Shown here: positions 15,762-23,356 of the stretch, in pieces
Position numbering within the stretch: position 1 is the first letter of the stretch
Layout of the letters: each line of letters opens with the position of its first letter
NCBI GenBank assembly: GCA_900752065.1
Contig: CAADTT010000009.1
Location: 1-31,937, forward strand
Reading direction: 5' to 3'
Source: Lachnospiraceae bacterium
GTDB taxonomy: Bacteria; Bacillota; Clostridia; Lachnospirales; Lachnospiraceae
DNA length: 31,937 nt
Position numbers and translations under genes: made by a program
The notes under the pieces: model-generated
What the model was told of the DNA's origin: nothing
The model's database searches: none
What the model saw: the letters and a program-made list of their open reading frames with translations, nothing else

Positions 15762-17816
15762 TTAGATGGCTCCTTCTTCTGACATTTTTATTATCGTATC
15801 TTTTAATTTCTGCCGTGCCTCTTCGAGAGTCACGCCGTCAAGCTGTGCGCCGGCGATATTCAGGTGTCCGCCTCCGCCCATGCGTTCCATGATAATCTGC
15901 ACGTTTACCTCATCAATAGCCCTGGCGCTGATATAGATCCTGCCTTTAAATTCCGTCATGACGAAGGAGGCTTTGATACCGATAATGTTCAGCAGCTCAT
16001 TGGCAGCCTGGGCTCCGACTACGGTGGGGCTTTCCAGCTCTTTGTTTGCCGGGCAGATGCTGATGGCATAGGAATCCATAAATACCTCAGCATGGCGGAC
16101 GGCCTCAGCTCTTGCCTTGTAGGAGGCCATGTCATTGCGGAACATTTTCCGCACACGGGTCACATCTGCACCGCAGCGCCGCAGGAATGCGGCTGCCTCA
16201 AAGGTACGCACGCCTGTTTTTGCTACAAAATTGTTGGTATCGATGATGATTCCGGCATAAATACAGTCAGCTTCCCGGCTTTTCAGCTTCACATTGTCTG
16301 AGAAATACTGCAGGATTTCTGCAATCATTTCACAGGCGGAGGAAGCATAGGGCTCAATATAGGAGAGTACAGCGTTTTTAATGACTTCGCTGCCCTGCCT
16401 GTGGTGGTCGAGCACCACGATGGTTTTTGTTTTGTGGAGAAGGGACTCACATTCCGTCATGCTGGGGCGGTTTGTGTCCACCACTACCACGACGGTGTCA
16501 TTCCCCACGATGGATTCCGCTTCTGCATGGGTGATAAACATATCCTTTTCATAGTCCGGATTGTCTAAAAACAGATTCATCCAGGGCCGGATAGAACTGT
16601 TGATATCGCCAAGCACGATATGCGCATTTTTCCCCAACATCTTCGCAGCGCAGTAAACGCCGATGGACGCGCCGAAGGAATCGATGTCGGTGATCTGGTG
16701 TCCCATGACGACCACTTTCTCCTTGCCGCCAATAAATTCACGCAGGGCATGAGCTTTCACCCGGGCCTTTACGCGGGTGCTCTTTTCCATCTGCTGGGAC
16801 TTGCCGCCGTAGTAGGAGATCTTCTCATTGTCCTTCACGACCGCCTGGTCGCCGCCCCGTCCTAAAGCCATCTCGATGGCGATCCGGGAGAATTCACAGT
16901 TCTGCAGGTAGCCGTTTCCATTGACGCCGATGCCGATACTCAAGGTCACGCTCATGTCATTGCCGATGTTGACGGTCTTCACTTCTTCTAAAAGGGAAAA
17001 ACGGCAGGCTTCCAGCTCCAGCAGGCTCTGATATTTCATGGTGATAAAATATTTATCCTTTTCCAGTTTTTTCACGACGCCATCCAGATTTGAAATGTAT
17101 TTTGTAATCTTTCGGTCGATCAGTGCCACCAGAAGAGAGCGCCGCACCTCCTCTACGCTTTCCAGAGCTTCGTCATAATTGTCCAGATAGATCAGCCCGG
17201 CGACCATTTTCTGCGCCTGGTTTTCCCGGAGACTTTCATTCAGCTCTGTATTGTCAAAGAGATATACAGCAATCAGATAGCTGCTCTCCGCAGGAATCTC
17301 TATGATATCTACGGATTTATCCAGGATCTCCACCGAGATCTTGTGGAGCTGTACATGGTAGTCCCGCTCATTAAAAGTAAGGTCGATGGAATTCTGGTTT
17401 CTCTTAGAAGGAAGCACAGGAGAATCGATCTCAGGGAAAATGTACTGGATATTTTTCCGGTATTTTTTATCTTTGCCGGTAATGCGTCCGAATTCATTAT
17501 TCATCCAGATCAGTCTTCCATCCGGATCCAGCAGCGCATAGGGAATCTCAAATTCCTCCAGCAGCTTTTTCTGCACCTGCCCGTACTGGGTGGCAAAGTA
17601 GATCATTTCATTCATGATGCCGGGTTTATAATGAAGCGAGAGAAACAGGGCAATGATACAGTAAGCCACACCGAACATGGATACGATCAATCCCGCTTTT
17701 ATATTTACAAAGTAGACCAGAAGGTTCATAACCATCAGGAAGAGAACCATGAACAGCGGCCATTGCATATATGATTTCAGCTTGCCGCTAAATTTTATTT
17801 TACGCTTTTTTTTCAT
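15762..17816 (-). CDS. gdpP: GdpP-type cyclic-di-AMP phosphodiesterase
   Basis: Membrane-bound enzyme that hydrolyses c-di-AMP and so controls K+, osmotic and cell-wall homeostasis. The 684-residue protein has two membrane helices (about 18-36 and 42-62), a PAS-like domain (about 85-190), a degenerate GGDEF domain (about 200-335) and a DHH/DHHA1 catalytic part (about 365-680). Metal ligands are visible: GHQITDID (His373, Asp377, Asp379), VDTNRPS (Asp447), DHH (470-472) and DTNNF (Asp526). GGGGHLNIAG (647-656) is the DHHA1 loop. AGGAGG lies 7 bp before the start. It leads the operon with rplI and dnaB; its leader of about 120 nt contains a structured element. Confidence 0.96.
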   Translation of the reverse strand: MKKKRKIKFSGKLKSYMQWPLFMVLFLMVMNLLVYFVNIKAGLIVSMFGVAYCIIALFLSLHYKPGIMNEMIYFATQYGQVQKKLLEEFEIPYALLDPDGRLIWMNNEFGRITGKDKKYRKNIQYIFPEIDSPVLPSKRNQNSIDLTFNERDYHVQLHKISVEILDKSVDIIEIPAESSYLIAVYLFDNTELNESLRENQAQKMVAGLIYLDNYDEALESVEEVRRSLLVALIDRKITKYISNLDGVVKKLEKDKYFITMKYQSLLELEACRFSLLEEVKTVNIGNDMSVTLSIGIGVNGNGYLQNCEFSRIAIEMALGRGGDQAVVKDNEKISYYGGKSQQMEKSTRVKARVKAHALREFIGGKEKVVVMGHQITDIDSFGASIGVYCAAKMLGKNAHIVLGDINSSIRPWMNLFLDNPDYEKDMFITHAEAESIVGNDTVVVVVDTNRPSMTECESLLHKTKTIVVLDHHRQGSEVIKNAVLSYIEPYASSACEMIAEILQYFSDNVKLKSREADCIYAGIIIDTNNFVAKTGVRTFEAAAFLRRCGADVTRVRKMFRNDMASYKARAEAVRHAEVFMDSYAISICPANKELESPTVVGAQAANELLNIIGIKASFVMTEFKGRIYISARAIDEVNVQIIMERMGGGGHLNIAGAQLDGVTLEEARQKLKDTIIKMSEEGAI

Positions 17817-17862
17817 GCGGAGCCTCCTATACAGCGCTTATTCCCGCGAGCAACGAGCCGGG

Positions 17863-17924
17863 TATCCATCCGCAGGACGCCTTCGGTGTGCTTGCATGGA
17901 TATTTGGCGACTGCCGCGATGCGG
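17863..17924. repeat. Structured element in the gdpP leader
   Basis: TATCCAT (17863-17869) and ATGGATA (17896-17902) are perfect inverted arms, with GCA/TGC and ACGCC/GGTGT pairing inside. A second hairpin, CCGC GAT GCGG, lies at 17914-17924. It falls between the predicted gdpP promoter and start, so it would be transcribed in the leader. It may be a dispersed palindromic repeat or a regulatory RNA. The remaining DNA in 17817-18136 holds two promoters and nothing else recognised. Confidence 0.5.
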
Positions 17925-17950
17925 AGATACATGAGTCAACAGTTATGTCT

Positions 17951-17979
17951 ATCATAGCATTTTTTCATGAGGTTGGGAA
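17951..17979 (-). promoter_or_regulatory. Predicted promoter of gdpP-rplI-dnaB
   Basis: On the minus strand TATGAT (5 of 6) is preceded after 17 bp by TTCCCA (4 of 6). This gives a leader of about 120-130 nt. Confidence 0.5.
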
Positions 17980-18054
17980 GTAGTTTTTGCGCAGATATCG
18001 AAAAGGCGGTGCGGCCAAAAAGTTAAAAAAATAAGTTAAATAACAGTATATTTA

Positions 18055-18083
18055 TTGATAAATTACGCTATGTCAGATATAAT
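18055..18083 (+). promoter_or_regulatory. Strong promoter for the 18137 gene
   Basis: TTGATA and a perfect TATAAT are 17 bp apart in a very A+T-rich setting. Start of transcription is expected near 18090. Confidence 0.85.
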
Positions 18084-18136
18084 AAAATAAAAGTTAAATA
18101 GTATGGTTTAAAGATAGAAAGAAGGGGCGAAAAAGA

Positions 18137-18484
18137 ATGAAAAGAAAAATCATCATGTCATTGTTCGTGCTTGCAGTGCTTGTAATTTTGTGTACGGCAT
18201 ATTTCTATATCAAAATCTACCCATATACGTTAAAGGGAGAAGTCGTATATAATGATTATTTTGATTCTAATGAGATGCTCGTTTTAAAAGTGAATCCAGA
18301 TTCAAAATTCATGCCGGATTGTGAAGTAGTCTTTCTGTATGTTGGCGATACATCAATATATAAACCGGGAGACAAATTATATGTATATTGCACTCCTGTG
18401 GTTGCAGATACTTTGCCGCCCAGTCTTAATGCAAAATGGATTTTCCGAGTGGCAAACGGCAGGTTTTTTCATATCATAAAGTAA
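18137..18484 (+). CDS. Small membrane-anchored hypothetical protein, A+T-rich
   Basis: A 115-residue protein with an N-terminal hydrophobic segment (about 4-26, IIMSLFVLAVLVILCTAYFYI) and an extracytoplasmic beta-rich domain of about 85 residues (YTLKGEVVYNDYF, then KPGDKLYVYCTPVV). That shape suggests a small OB-like or SH3-like extracytoplasmic fold, but I do not recognise a family. It has its own strong promoter and a GAAGGGG ribosome binding site. Base composition differs from its neighbours: 18241-18300 has 17 G or C in 60, against 36 in 60 for 18601-18660. This fits recent acquisition. The next gene follows after 23 bp, so it may be co-transcribed. Confidence 0.75.
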   Translation: MKRKIIMSLFVLAVLVILCTAYFYIKIYPYTLKGEVVYNDYFDSNEMLVLKVNPDSKFMPDCEVVFLYVGDTSIYKPGDKLYVYCTPVVADTLPPSLNAKWIFRVANGRFFHIIK

Positions 18485-18507
18485 ACTGCCTGTGAAGGGA
18501 ATTACCT

Positions 18508-19149
18508 ATGGATTATCAAAATTATTATGGAGCCGCAAGGGGCCGTATGCGGCGGCAGGACGCAGGATATGAGATCGGAGAGCCGGGCCCGGAGTATCCA
18601 GGCTACATGCCGGGAATGAGGGACAGAGAGTCCATGCCTGCCGGATATGCTCCCCGAATGGAAATGCAGCCGGAATACAGCGGTATGCCTTATGGGGTGC
18701 CGTACCGGGAGGCGGCTCCGGGAAGATGGCAGCCATCACCCATGCCCTACTATCAGATGCCGGGCTATCCGCAGACTCTGTGGCAGGAGATGGAGAGTGA
18801 GCGGGACAGCCAGAGATTAAAGGAGATGTATCCGGATGCGGCAAAAGAAATCCTTCCTTATGTGGAGGAAGAGTGCGACAAGATGGAATACGATGGAAGC
18901 ATGATGTTTGACGAGTATCCGGACCGGGTGATGATGGGAAGGATCCGAAACAACATTTATGACAGGGTAAAGGACAGATTTGAGCTGCCGGAAGAGGAGG
19001 ATAAAGACGAGATGTTCGTCATGAACCAGGAAACGAGGAGACGTTATCCGCCGAGAAAAAACTGGCTGGGCGATCTGATTGATGTGCTGCTTTTCCAGGA
19101 GATGCACCGCAGGAGATGCCGCCACAGAAATTGCAGGGGATGGCGGTAA
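18508..19149 (+). CDS. Tyr/Pro/Met-rich hypothetical protein, possibly spore-related
   Basis: A 213-residue protein in two parts. Residues 1-95 are low-complexity, rich in Tyr, Pro, Met, Gly and Glu (for example YMPGMRDRESMPAGYAPRM). Residues 100-185 look folded, with MYPDAAKEILPYVEEECDKM then MMFDEYPDRVMMGRIRNNIYDRV, quoted as separate blocks. The tail is Arg/Cys/His-rich (HRRRCRHRNCRGWR). Such composition is common among coat-associated proteins of spore formers, so a sporulation role is possible but unproven. No signal peptide or membrane segment is present. GAAGGGA precedes the start. A strong terminator follows at 19262-19319. Confidence 0.75.
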   Translation: MDYQNYYGAARGRMRRQDAGYEIGEPGPEYPGYMPGMRDRESMPAGYAPRMEMQPEYSGMPYGVPYREAAPGRWQPSPMPYYQMPGYPQTLWQEMESERDSQRLKEMYPDAAKEILPYVEEECDKMEYDGSMMFDEYPDRVMMGRIRNNIYDRVKDRFELPEEEDKDEMFVMNQETRRRYPPRKNWLGDLIDVLLFQEMHRRRCRHRNCRGWR

Positions 19150-19182
19150 AAAATGTTACGGTTTAGCCAGGACGCCATGCAG

Positions 19183-19260
19183 GCCACAGACCCGCTTGCT
19201 GCACAAGCTATTCGTCGCTTTACGGCTCCTGTCTGCGGCTGAATGGGCGTTTCGCCCATT
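19183..19260. repeat. Branched structured intergenic element
   Basis: GCCACAGAC (19183-19191) pairs with GTCTGCGGC (19231-19239) with one mismatch, enclosing a GCTTG/CAAGC arm. AATGGGCG/CGCCCATT (19242-19260) forms a perfect hairpin next to it. The terminator at 19262 follows directly. No believable protein is encoded here. Confidence 0.5.
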
Positions 19261-19261
19261 T

Positions 19262-19319
19262 AAAAATGGTAATACAGCCCTTGGCAAGCAAGCTTGCCCG
19301 GTCTGTTTTACCATTTTTT
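19262..19319 (+). terminator. Long-stem terminator after the 18508 gene
   Basis: AAAAATGGTAA and TTACCATTTTT pair over 11 bp. ACAG/CTGT continues the stem after one mismatch, and GGCAAGC/GCTTGCC forms the tip. A T-run ends the 3' arm. The symmetric A/T tracts would also allow it to act on the other strand. Confidence 0.75.
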
Positions 19320-19358
19320 ATGAATGGCTGAACTGTAAGAAAAAAATATTTTTTTGGG

Positions 19359-19387
19359 TTGTGGTTTTTGCACAAAGCCTTTACAAT
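19359..19387 (+). promoter_or_regulatory. Possible promoter for the methyltransferase operon
   Basis: TACAAT (5 of 6) at 19382-19387 lies 17 bp after a weak TTGTGG. Right after the -10, two mutually exclusive hairpins occur (19388-19414 and 19401-19425). The rest of 19320-19464 shows nothing else. Confidence 0.4.
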
Positions 19388-19464
19388 AGAGTCATGGCAT
19401 TTCGCCGTGGCTCTATTTCGGCGAACCGTGAAGCGGGTGGGCAGATTGCCTGCACAGTTGGCAG

Positions 19465-20673
19465 ATGCCGGTGCATTTTGGGGAACTAACAGGGGAGAAT
19501 CAAAGAAGAATGGAAAAATTACGGGAGATTTTAGGAGACTGCCTGGGAGAGAGCCTGGTACATATCGTACTCAGCGGCGCAAGGGGGCAGGAGGAGGTTC
19601 AGAAGGTAAAGATACGTCCTGTAAGGCAAAAGGGAAACCTGCTTTTTCAGGCTTCTGAACAGAGAGGGAAGCAGGAATTTCATAAGAACTATGCCAGGGA
19701 AGAGTTGACACAGGTTCTGGAGCGGTATCTGAGGGAAAGCTTTAAGCAGATGCAGATACTGACCAGGACGGAGCATGTCTCTGTGCTGGCTGGAAAAAAG
19801 GGAAATCTTACGATAAAACGGAAAAAGCGAAAGATAGAGGGGCAGGAAGTGAATCTGTCCCACAACAGAAAAAAACGGTATATTCTGGAAGAAGGAATTC
19901 CCGTTCCGTTTCTGGTGGACCTGGGAGTGATGACGGCAGAAGGAAAGATCGTAAACTCCAGGTATGATAAGTTCCGCCAGATCAATCGTTTTCTGGAATT
20001 TATAGAGGACGTCAGGCCGCAGCTCGCGGAGGACAGGGAAGTGACGATCATCGACTTTGGCTGCGGAAAGTCGTATCTGACATTTGCCCTGTATTATTAT
20101 CTGAAGGTGCTGCAGGGGATGGACGTTTGCATCATCGGGCTGGACTTAAAGGAAGAAGTCATCCGGCATTGCAGCGAACTGGCACAGAATTATGGCTATG
20201 AAAAGCTGAAATTTCTTGTGGGAGATATCGCGTCCTATGAGGGGAATGCCCGGGTGGATATGGTCGTGACTTTGCACGCCTGCGACACGGCGACAGATTA
20301 TGCGCTGGATAAGGCGGTAAAATGGGGAGCGAAGGTGATTCTTTCTGTGCCATGCTGCCAGCATGAACTGAACGGACAGATCCACTGTGAGATACTGGAG
20401 CCGGTGCTGAAATACGGGCTGATCAAAGAGCGGATAGCGGCGCTTATTACCGATGCCCTGCGTGCAGGGAGGCTGGAGGAGCAGGGGTATCAGGTGCAGG
20501 TATTAGAGTTCATCGATATGGAGCATACGCCGAAAAATATCCTGATCCGTGCAGTGAAAACGGAAGGGAAAAAGAAAAATGAAAAGCTGAACGCATGCGC
20601 GGATTTTCTGGGAGTAGATCCGCTGTTTGGGAGATTGTTGGCAAGTACGCAGAAATTTAGCCAGGAGCCATAA
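19465..20673 (+). CDS. Class I SAM-dependent methyltransferase (Methyltransf_32-type)
   Basis: A 402-residue cytoplasmic protein. The N-terminal 150 residues are family-specific and Lys/Arg-rich. The methyltransferase core starts with VDLGVMTAEGKIVNSRYDKF, and the SAM-binding loop is TIIDFGCGKSYLTFAL (about 194-209). LHACDTATDYALDKAV and SVPCCQHELN follow; these resemble the Methyltransf_32 group, whose substrates are mostly unknown, with RNA the likeliest guess. ATG 19465 is preferred because the LTGENQRRMEKL segment it includes looks conserved in kind, but its ribosome binding site is poor. ATG 19510 after GGGGAG is an alternative. The gene at 20690 follows after 16 bp. Confidence 0.85.
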   Translation: MPVHFGELTGENQRRMEKLREILGDCLGESLVHIVLSGARGQEEVQKVKIRPVRQKGNLLFQASEQRGKQEFHKNYAREELTQVLERYLRESFKQMQILTRTEHVSVLAGKKGNLTIKRKKRKIEGQEVNLSHNRKKRYILEEGIPVPFLVDLGVMTAEGKIVNSRYDKFRQINRFLEFIEDVRPQLAEDREVTIIDFGCGKSYLTFALYYYLKVLQGMDVCIIGLDLKEEVIRHCSELAQNYGYEKLKFLVGDIASYEGNARVDMVVTLHACDTATDYALDKAVKWGAKVILSVPCCQHELNGQIHCEILEPVLKYGLIKERIAALITDALRAGRLEEQGYQVQVLEFIDMEHTPKNILIRAVKTEGKKKNEKLNACADFLGVDPLFGRLLASTQKFSQEP

Positions 20674-20689
20674 GGGGAGGCACAAAAGA

Positions 20690-23143
20690 ATGGTAAAAAA
20701 AATATTAATAAGGGTAGTTGTTCTGCTGCTGGTATTTTTTGCAGCAGTGTTTGCAATCGGAAAATATATCAACCGGGATACGCCGGATACCACTCAGGAG
20801 ATGAGCAGGGCTTCCTTTCCGCTGGTGTATATGATGGAGGGAGATATGCAGATTAACAGTCTGCATGGACATGCGTCCCAGATGGATGTGACAGCTATGC
20901 GTGACGCGCTGACACCTGTGGACAGCGACCGCACGCTGACCATCCAGATTCAGCCATTCCAGAAGAAGATCAGCGGAGTGAGCTTTGAGGTTCTCACATC
21001 GGATGGCAGGAAGTCCATGGAAAAGACGAAGGTGACAAAGATCCGGGAGGATGAGAACTATGTGACAGCCACGCTGGAGCTTCAGAATAAGATTCTGATC
21101 AATACCGAATATATAATGAAAATCGTTGTTACTGCGGGAAACCGGGACATTTATTATTATACGCGCATCATTCGGGAGGATGGGCTGAATGCAGAATCCT
21201 ATATCAATTTTGTCATGGGATTTTATCAGAACTGTTTGAACGGGAATGACTTAAATATCGAGGCATATGTGGAGCCGGATGCCGAGGCGGACAATTCCAC
21301 CTATGCCCATGTTGACATCCATAACAGCACCGCACAGATGATCTGGAAAGGGCTTTCTCCGCAGGTCTACTACAAACCGATTCCGAGTATCCGTGAGCTG
21401 AATGAGAATACAGCTACGATCGTGATGGACTATATGATATCGGCCGCGGATGAGGAGGGGCAGATCGAGCTGTACCGGGTATCGGAATATTACCGGATGC
21501 GGTACACGGAATCAAGGATCCTGCTTCTGGACTTTGAGAGGGACACCAGTGAGATCTTTGATCCGGAGAGGCAGGTATTAAGCAGCAAAGGCATCATACT
21601 GGGAATTGCAGACAGGAATATCACCAGTAAAAGTGATGCTCAGAATAATTTCTTCGCATTTGTGCGGGAAGGGGCGCTGTGGTGCTACAGTGTGAGCGAG
21701 AATAAGCTGGTGCAGGTTTTCAGCTTTCCTCAGGAAACGGATTCTGATGCCAGGGATATGTATAACCAGAATGATATTCAGGTTGTAAATATCGACGAAC
21801 AGGGAAACATGTATTTTCTGGTCTGCGGCTACATGAACCGGGGGATTCACGAAGGAGAGTCGGGCGTGGCGGTATACCGTTATGACGCAGCAGGCGCTGT
21901 CGTGAGCGAATGTCTGTTTGTAGACACGAGCCAGGCATTTTCCCTGCTGAAGCAGGACGTCCGTTCTCTGGCCTACGTGACAGATGACAGAAACAGCTTT
22001 TACCTGCTGGTAAATGGAGAGGTCTATGATATCGATATGGCGACCCGCCAGGTAGATAAGGCGGCTTCCGGACTGATGCAGGACTGCTATGGTTCCTCGG
22101 CGTCAGGGCGGCAGTTCGCATGGACGAACGGCAGTGATCCCTATGATGCTGTGAAGATCACGGTCATGGATCTGGAGACCAGGGATACCCGGGAAATCAC
22201 CTGCGGTGACGGGCAGCGGCTGAAGTTTCTGGGATTTATCGGGGAGGATCTGGCTTACGGACTGGCAGATATCGGAGATATTGACAGCAGCCACGACGGA
22301 TATGAGGTTTTTCCTATGAGCAAAGTGCAGATCGTCAATGCTTCCGGGGAGACGGTGAAGGAATACACACCGCAGGGCTGTTATGTGTCAGATGCCGCCA
22401 TATCGGAAAATCTGATGACGCTTACCAGAGTTAAAAAGAGCGAAAATGGATATCAGCAGATCGAGGACGATCACATTGTGGGCAGTGCAGCCACGGAGGA
22501 GAGCAGTATCGGGCTGACTACGGCATCATCAGACAGGAAGCAGGAGATCCGGATCCTGAAGGTCGGCACAGCGCTGAACACATCGAAGCCGCCCCAGGTG
22601 GTACGGTGCCGCCAGCAGATCTATGAAGGATCGAAAGAGATCGTTCTGGAAGCGAAAGAAAAGTCAGAGGATCTCTATTATGTATATGCAAAGGGTTCGC
22701 TGGAAGGGATCTGCCGTTCCGCAAATGAAGCGATCCGCAAAGCGGATGAGATGCTGGGTGTAGTCGTAGACGGCAGACAGCAGATAGTATGGGAGAGAGG
22801 AAACAAGCAGACGAAGCTGGATCTGGATGTAAATACCTTCCCTGCGGCTTTCCTGGAATACAGTCTGGATGCGGCAGCCATCCAGTCAAAGATGAGCCAG
22901 AGAGTGCTCGACCTTACGGGCTGTACGCTGGATCAGGTTCTGTATTTCGTGAGCGAGGGGACTCCGGTGCTGGCGAAGACGCCGGATGGCGTGGTCATCA
23001 TCGGCGGCTACGACGAGTATAACACCAGGCTTTTGAAGCAGGGAGACACCGAGCTGACTTATGCCGGACTGCAGGACAGCACAGCCATGTTTGAGGAGGC
23101 GGGAAATGTGTTTATCACATATCTGGATCCGCTGACAGAGTGA
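20690..23143 (+). CDS. Large membrane-anchored extracytoplasmic protein with degenerate peptidase-like end
   Basis: An 817-residue protein with one N-terminal membrane segment (about 4-25, ILIRVVVLLLVFFAAVFAI) and a long outer region. The middle (about 300-640) has repeated short blocks such as NMYFLVCGYMNRG, NSFYLLVNGEVYDID and GRQFAWTNGSDPYD that suggest a beta-propeller-like fold. The last 85 residues (TGCTLDQVLYFVSEGTPVLA, then GVVIIGGYDEYN) resemble the end of C39-like cysteine peptidase domains, but the His expected before the GYD motif is absent, so activity is unlikely. AAGGGGAGG supports ATG 20690 over an in-frame ATG at 20627 within the previous gene. It is co-transcribed with the methyltransferase and ends in a strong terminator. 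Function unknown. Confidence 0.85.
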   Translation: MVKKILIRVVVLLLVFFAAVFAIGKYINRDTPDTTQEMSRASFPLVYMMEGDMQINSLHGHASQMDVTAMRDALTPVDSDRTLTIQIQPFQKKISGVSFEVLTSDGRKSMEKTKVTKIREDENYVTATLELQNKILINTEYIMKIVVTAGNRDIYYYTRIIREDGLNAESYINFVMGFYQNCLNGNDLNIEAYVEPDAEADNSTYAHVDIHNSTAQMIWKGLSPQVYYKPIPSIRELNENTATIVMDYMISAADEEGQIELYRVSEYYRMRYTESRILLLDFERDTSEIFDPERQVLSSKGIILGIADRNITSKSDAQNNFFAFVREGALWCYSVSENKLVQVFSFPQETDSDARDMYNQNDIQVVNIDEQGNMYFLVCGYMNRGIHEGESGVAVYRYDAAGAVVSECLFVDTSQAFSLLKQDVRSLAYVTDDRNSFYLLVNGEVYDIDMATRQVDKAASGLMQDCYGSSASGRQFAWTNGSDPYDAVKITVMDLETRDTREITCGDGQRLKFLGFIGEDLAYGLADIGDIDSSHDGYEVFPMSKVQIVNASGETVKEYTPQGCYVSDAAISENLMTLTRVKKSENGYQQIEDDHIVGSAATEESSIGLTTASSDRKQEIRILKVGTALNTSKPPQVVRCRQQIYEGSKEIVLEAKEKSEDLYYVYAKGSLEGICRSANEAIRKADEMLGVVVDGRQQIVWERGNKQTKLDLDVNTFPAAFLEYSLDAAAIQSKMSQRVLDLTGCTLDQVLYFVSEGTPVLAKTPDGVVIIGGYDEYNTRLLKQGDTELTYAGLQDSTAMFEEAGNVFITYLDPLTE

Positions 23144-23190
23144 TCCGCCGGGGCAGGTTCAGGCAGGAACGTGAGAAAAGAATGTGAAAA

Positions 23191-23250
23191 ACAGCCATGC
23201 GGTTTTCGCGGGAATATAATTTCTGCGAAAATCTGCATGGCTGTCTTTTT
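23191..23250. terminator. Bidirectional terminator with two-part stem
   Basis: ACAGCCATGC and GCATGGCTGT pair perfectly. GGTTTTCGC/GCGAAAATC extends the stem inward past one bulged T. TTTTT follows on the + strand, and AAAAA precedes it for the minus strand. It serves the 20690 gene and the convergent trhA-like gene. Confidence 0.85.
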
Positions 23251-23275
23251 AGATGGCGCGGCCGCATCTGGCGCG

Positions 23276-23337
23276 CAAAGCGTACAAGCCCCTCAAGATT
23301 GAGGGGGAGGGGAGTTGAGGCGGGCTTGCCCGCTTTG
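23276..23337. repeat. Nested inverted-repeat element near trhA
   Basis: CAAAGCG (23276-23282) pairs with CGCTTTG (23331-23337). Between them are CCCCTCA..TGAGGGG (23289-23306) and GCGGGC TT GCCCGC (23320-23333), the latter partly competing with the outer stem. This is a compact branched structure without coding sense, downstream of the trhA-like gene. Confidence 0.5.
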
Positions 23338-23356
23338 TTCCATATTTAAGAGGGGG

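Noticed and set aside
17820..17945. Possible c-di-AMP riboswitch in the gdpP leader
   Set aside because: The conserved ydaO-type core is not recognisable, though the region is structured.
19079..19489. A 136-codon + strand open frame across the 19183-19319 element
   Set aside because: It starts inside the 18508 gene, lacks a ribosome binding site, and runs through hairpins and a terminator. It is best explained as chance.
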